25,069 nt of DNA, taken from contig URBK01000031.1 in the NCBI GenBank assembly GCA_900546065.1, positions 1 to 25,069 on the forward strand, given 5' to 3'. This document shows positions 22,891-25,069 of the stretch, piece by piece; the first letter of the stretch is position 1; each line of letters opens with the position of its first letter. Both the position numbers and the translations under genes were made by a program. Origin of the DNA: an uncultured Alistipes sp. Lineage in GTDB: Bacteria; Bacteroidota; Bacteroidia; Bacteroidales; Rikenellaceae. The notes beneath the pieces were generated by a model. The model was given only the letters and a program-made list of their open reading frames with translations. It ran no database searches and was not told where the DNA came from.

Positions 22891-24288
22891 ATGTTCCACA
22901 ACCGACCATTCACTCTTGCGCTCCTGCTCCTCGGCACAGCCCCGCTGCCGCTTGCGGCACAGCAGGCGGACACGGCCGCACGGCAGGGCGTACAGACGGC
23001 GCAGACATCACCCGCATCATCCGAGCCGTGGAGCTTGGCCCGATGCTTGGAGTATGCCCGCGCCAACAACCTTCAGGTGCAGAGCGCACGTATCACGGCC
23101 GAGGCCGGCGACATAGAGCTCGAGGCGGCCAAGGCGGCACGCTACCCCACACTCTCGTTCAACACGGGCCAGAACGTCTCGCACCAGAGCGCCATAAAGC
23201 TGATCAACGATTACGGCGAGGTCGTATCCGACGGCTCCTTCTCCTACGGCGGCAGCTACGGCATAGGCTCCACGACGGCCATATATCAGGGCGGGCGCCT
23301 GCGCAACAACGTGCGCCAGCAGGAGCGGCGCGCCGAGAGCAGCCGTCTGGGTGTCGAGAAGAGCCTCAACGACATTACGGTCAACGTCGTACAGGCATAC
23401 CTTCAGGTGATGTACGCCGCCGAGACCGTCGAGATCAACCGCCGCGCCGTCACGCTGGCCGAGGAGCAGGCCGACCGCGCGCAGCGCATGCTGGAACAGG
23501 GGGCTGTTGCCCGCACCGAGGTGGCGCAGATGCTCTCGCAGCTGGGATCGGCTCAATACGACCTCACGACGGCGCAGAACAACCTCGCACAATACCGTCT
23601 CCAGCTCAAGCAGCTGCTCGAGCTGGGCCCCGACGCCAACTTCGACGTCGAGTTCCCCGAGATCTCGGACGACGAGGTGCTGCGTATCATACCATCTGTG
23701 GAGGAGGTCTATGACGCCGCCCTCGGCATCATGCCCGAGACGCGGCAGGCCGATATCCTGATCGAGGCCTCGCAGTTTGCCGAGCGGGCCGCGCGGTCGG
23801 CCTTCTACCCGCAGGTGTCGCTCTCGGCCAATGTCTCGACGGGACACCAGTCGGGTCTGGGTCTCTCGATGGGCTCGCAGCTCTCGCAGAAACTCAACGA
23901 GAGCATCGGCCTCTCGCTCAGCGTCCCCATCTTCAACGGCAAGAACGCCCGCACGTCGGTGCGGCAGGCGCGCCTCAACACGCGGCAGGCCGAGATCGAC
24001 AGCCGCACCGCCCGCAAGGATCTGCTCTCGACCATCGAGTCGCTGCATCGCGACGCCGTGGCCGCACAGTCGAACTATATGGCTGCCGGGCAGAAACTCG
24101 CCTACGCCGAGGAGAGCTACCGCCTCGCCGTGGCCAGCTTCGAGCAGGGCAAGAACAACGCCGTGGAGCTGAACACCGAGAAGAACAACTTCTTGGCGGC
24201 CATGTCGGAACGCCTGCAGGCCAAATACAAGGCCGTTCTGGCGGCCAAGATCCTCGCCTTCTACCGCGGCGAGCCGATAACGCTCTGA
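22891..24288 (+). CDS. TolC-family outer-membrane efflux channel
   Basis: From ATG 22891 the 465-residue protein has a signal peptide (MFHNRPFTLALLLLGTAPLP, then LAAQ) and two repeated outer-membrane efflux domains. Each is rich in long helices: SLARCLEYARANNLQVQSA opens the first, and GIMPETRQADILIEASQFAE opens the second. The barrel strand YPQVSLSANVSTG and the closing VELNTEKNNFLAAMSERLQA are typical. An in-frame ATG at 22840 would add 17 charged residues before the signal and is rejected. TolC proteins form the trimeric outer-membrane duct of tripartite pumps. The adaptor gene follows after 47 bases, so this is the first gene of an efflux operon. No -7 box was found just upstream, and read-through from the MmcQ/YjbR gene is possible. 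Confidence 0.95.
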   Translation: MFHNRPFTLALLLLGTAPLPLAAQQADTAARQGVQTAQTSPASSEPWSLARCLEYARANNLQVQSARITAEAGDIELEAAKAARYPTLSFNTGQNVSHQSAIKLINDYGEVVSDGSFSYGGSYGIGSTTAIYQGGRLRNNVRQQERRAESSRLGVEKSLNDITVNVVQAYLQVMYAAETVEINRRAVTLAEEQADRAQRMLEQGAVARTEVAQMLSQLGSAQYDLTTAQNNLAQYRLQLKQLLELGPDANFDVEFPEISDDEVLRIIPSVEEVYDAALGIMPETRQADILIEASQFAERAARSAFYPQVSLSANVSTGHQSGLGLSMGSQLSQKLNESIGLSLSVPIFNGKNARTSVRQARLNTRQAEIDSRTARKDLLSTIESLHRDAVAAQSNYMAAGQKLAYAEESYRLAVASFEQGKNNAVELNTEKNNFLAAMSERLQAKYKAVLAAKILAFYRGEPITL

Positions 24289-24335
24289 GCAGGCGGAACA
24301 CACCAACGACAATGTAAAACGAACAACATAACACA

Positions 24336-25069
24336 ATGAAGAAAAGGATCATCTGGATTGCGGCGGTGCTCATCGTCGTGATCGTGGCGGCCACGCTCTT
24401 CGGCCGCGGCGGCAAGAGCCCCGAGGTCAACTACGAGACGCAGGTCATCGCCACCGACACCATAACCCTCTCAGTGACGGCCACGGGTACGGTCAACCCC
24501 GTGAACAAGGTCGACGTGGGTACACAGGTCTCGGGCATCATATCCGACATATATGTCGATTTCAACTCGGAGGTGGAGCAGGGCCAGCTCATCGCGCAGC
24601 TCGACCGCTCGACGCTCGAGGCCGAGAAGTCCGTAGCCGAGGAGTCGCTCTGCGCCGCGGAGCTCGACTACAAACTCCAGAAGAAGAACTTCGAGCGTCA
24701 GCGCAACCTCTTCGAGCAGAGCCTCATCTCCGACACGGAGTATGACGATGCCGAGACGGCCTATCTCAAGGCCGAGAGCAGCTACCGTCAGGCCAAGCTG
24801 TCGTTGGAGCGTGCCGAGATAAACCTCGGCTACACGCAGATCTACTCGCCCATCAGCGGCGTGGTGCTGTCGCGCGCCGTCGACGAGGGTCAGACCGTAG
24901 CGTCGGGATACTCTACCCCCACGCTCTTCACCATAGCCAACGACCTGCGCCAGATGCAGGTCATAGCCAACGTCGACGAGGCCGACATCGGCGCCGTGAA
25001 GGAGGGCCAGCGTGTCGATTTCACCGTCGACACCTATACCGACGACACCTTCCACGGTACGGTGCGGCA
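24336..25069 (+). CDS. HlyD/MacA-type periplasmic adaptor, 3' truncated by window edge
   Basis: An ATG at 24336 opens a frame that runs off the window (244 complete codons). It has an N-terminal membrane anchor (IIWIAAVLIVVIVAATLF), a barrel strand (LSVTATGTVNPVNKVDVGTQ), a lipoyl half-domain (VSGIISDIYVDFNSEVEQGQ) and a helical hairpin (about residues 100-155). The second lipoyl half (YTQIYSPISGVVLSRAVDEG) and the start of the beta-barrel domain (MQVIANVDEADIGAV) follow. The order and motifs match MacA-like adaptors, which link an ABC-type (MacB) or RND inner-membrane pump to TolC. The next gene, outside the window, should tell which; a MacB-type ABC pair is common in this phylum. Substrates cannot be inferred. 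Confidence 0.93.
   Translation, partial: MKKRIIWIAAVLIVVIVAATLFGRGGKSPEVNYETQVIATDTITLSVTATGTVNPVNKVDVGTQVSGIISDIYVDFNSEVEQGQLIAQLDRSTLEAEKSVAEESLCAAELDYKLQKKNFERQRNLFEQSLISDTEYDDAETAYLKAESSYRQAKLSLERAEINLGYTQIYSPISGVVLSRAVDEGQTVASGYSTPTLFTIANDLRQMQVIANVDEADIGAVKEGQRVDFTVDTYTDDTFHGTVR

Noticed and set aside
23017..24336. A 439-codon minus-strand open frame opposite the TolC gene
   Set aside because: The TolC frame has a signal peptide and conserved motifs; the antisense frame has neither.
1..25069. CRISPR array, toxin-antitoxin pair, restriction system or phage genes
   Set aside because: No spaced direct repeats of CRISPR type and no recognisable defence or phage structural genes were seen. 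The only mobile-element genes are those before 2.6 kb.

Overview
The window looks like a chromosomal segment from a GC-rich member of the Bacteroidales, most like Alistipes or another Rikenellaceae. This rests on SusC/SusD outer-membrane genes, S46 dipeptidyl peptidase, DUF4965-type glutaminase lipoprotein, DUF1573 protein, several promoters with the Bacteroidetes -7 box (TAnnTTTG), little Shine-Dalgarno signal, and GC-rich coding sequence from about 2.85 kb onward. The genus is an inference.

Region 1 (1-2.65 kb) is visibly AT-rich and foreign. It is the end of an integrated mobile element: a 5'-truncated unknown protein, one or two small ORFs (one with a non-ATG start), and a large serine recombinase. 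The recombinase gene runs convergently into a tRNA-Leu(GAG) gene. Its last codons are written in the tRNA 3' end and in the tRNA's terminator, so this tRNA is the probable attachment site.

Region 2 (2.8-4.45 kb) is a redox-type module: a flavodoxin-fold FMN reductase with a four-Cys motif and a small SnoaL/NTF2-like protein on the minus strand, divergent from an HxlR regulator. The shared promoter region carries three related half-sites.

Region 3 (4.45-8.25 kb, minus) pairs an S46 peptidase of predicted DPP11 (Asp/Glu) specificity with an AspT/YidE-type exchanger, in one probable operon.

Region 4 (8.4-17.9 kb, minus) is a SusC-SusD-DUF4843/4984-like lipoprotein-S8 subtilase-DUF1573-small lipoprotein operon, presumably for protein or glycoprotein use. 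It is heavily damaged: an in-frame TAG and a C-terminal frameshift in susC, a deletion fusing susD to the next gene, a one-base frameshift in the catalytic-Ser motif of the subtilase, and an early TAG in the last lipoprotein. Only the DUF1573 gene is clean. Flanking genes are intact, so this is either real operon decay or a local assembly problem.

Region 5 (17.9-25.07 kb, plus) holds a glutaminase-like lipoprotein, a possible nested structured RNA, an isochorismatase-family hydrolase, a DnaQ-like exonuclease with an MmcQ/YjbR protein, and the start of a TolC-HlyD/MacA efflux operon that runs off the right edge.

The points most worth following are the recombinase/tRNA overlap, the clustered lesions (including a 23-bp repeat at the susC frameshift), the DPP11-exchanger pairing, the HxlR operator and the unassigned structured element at 21.04-21.13 kb.
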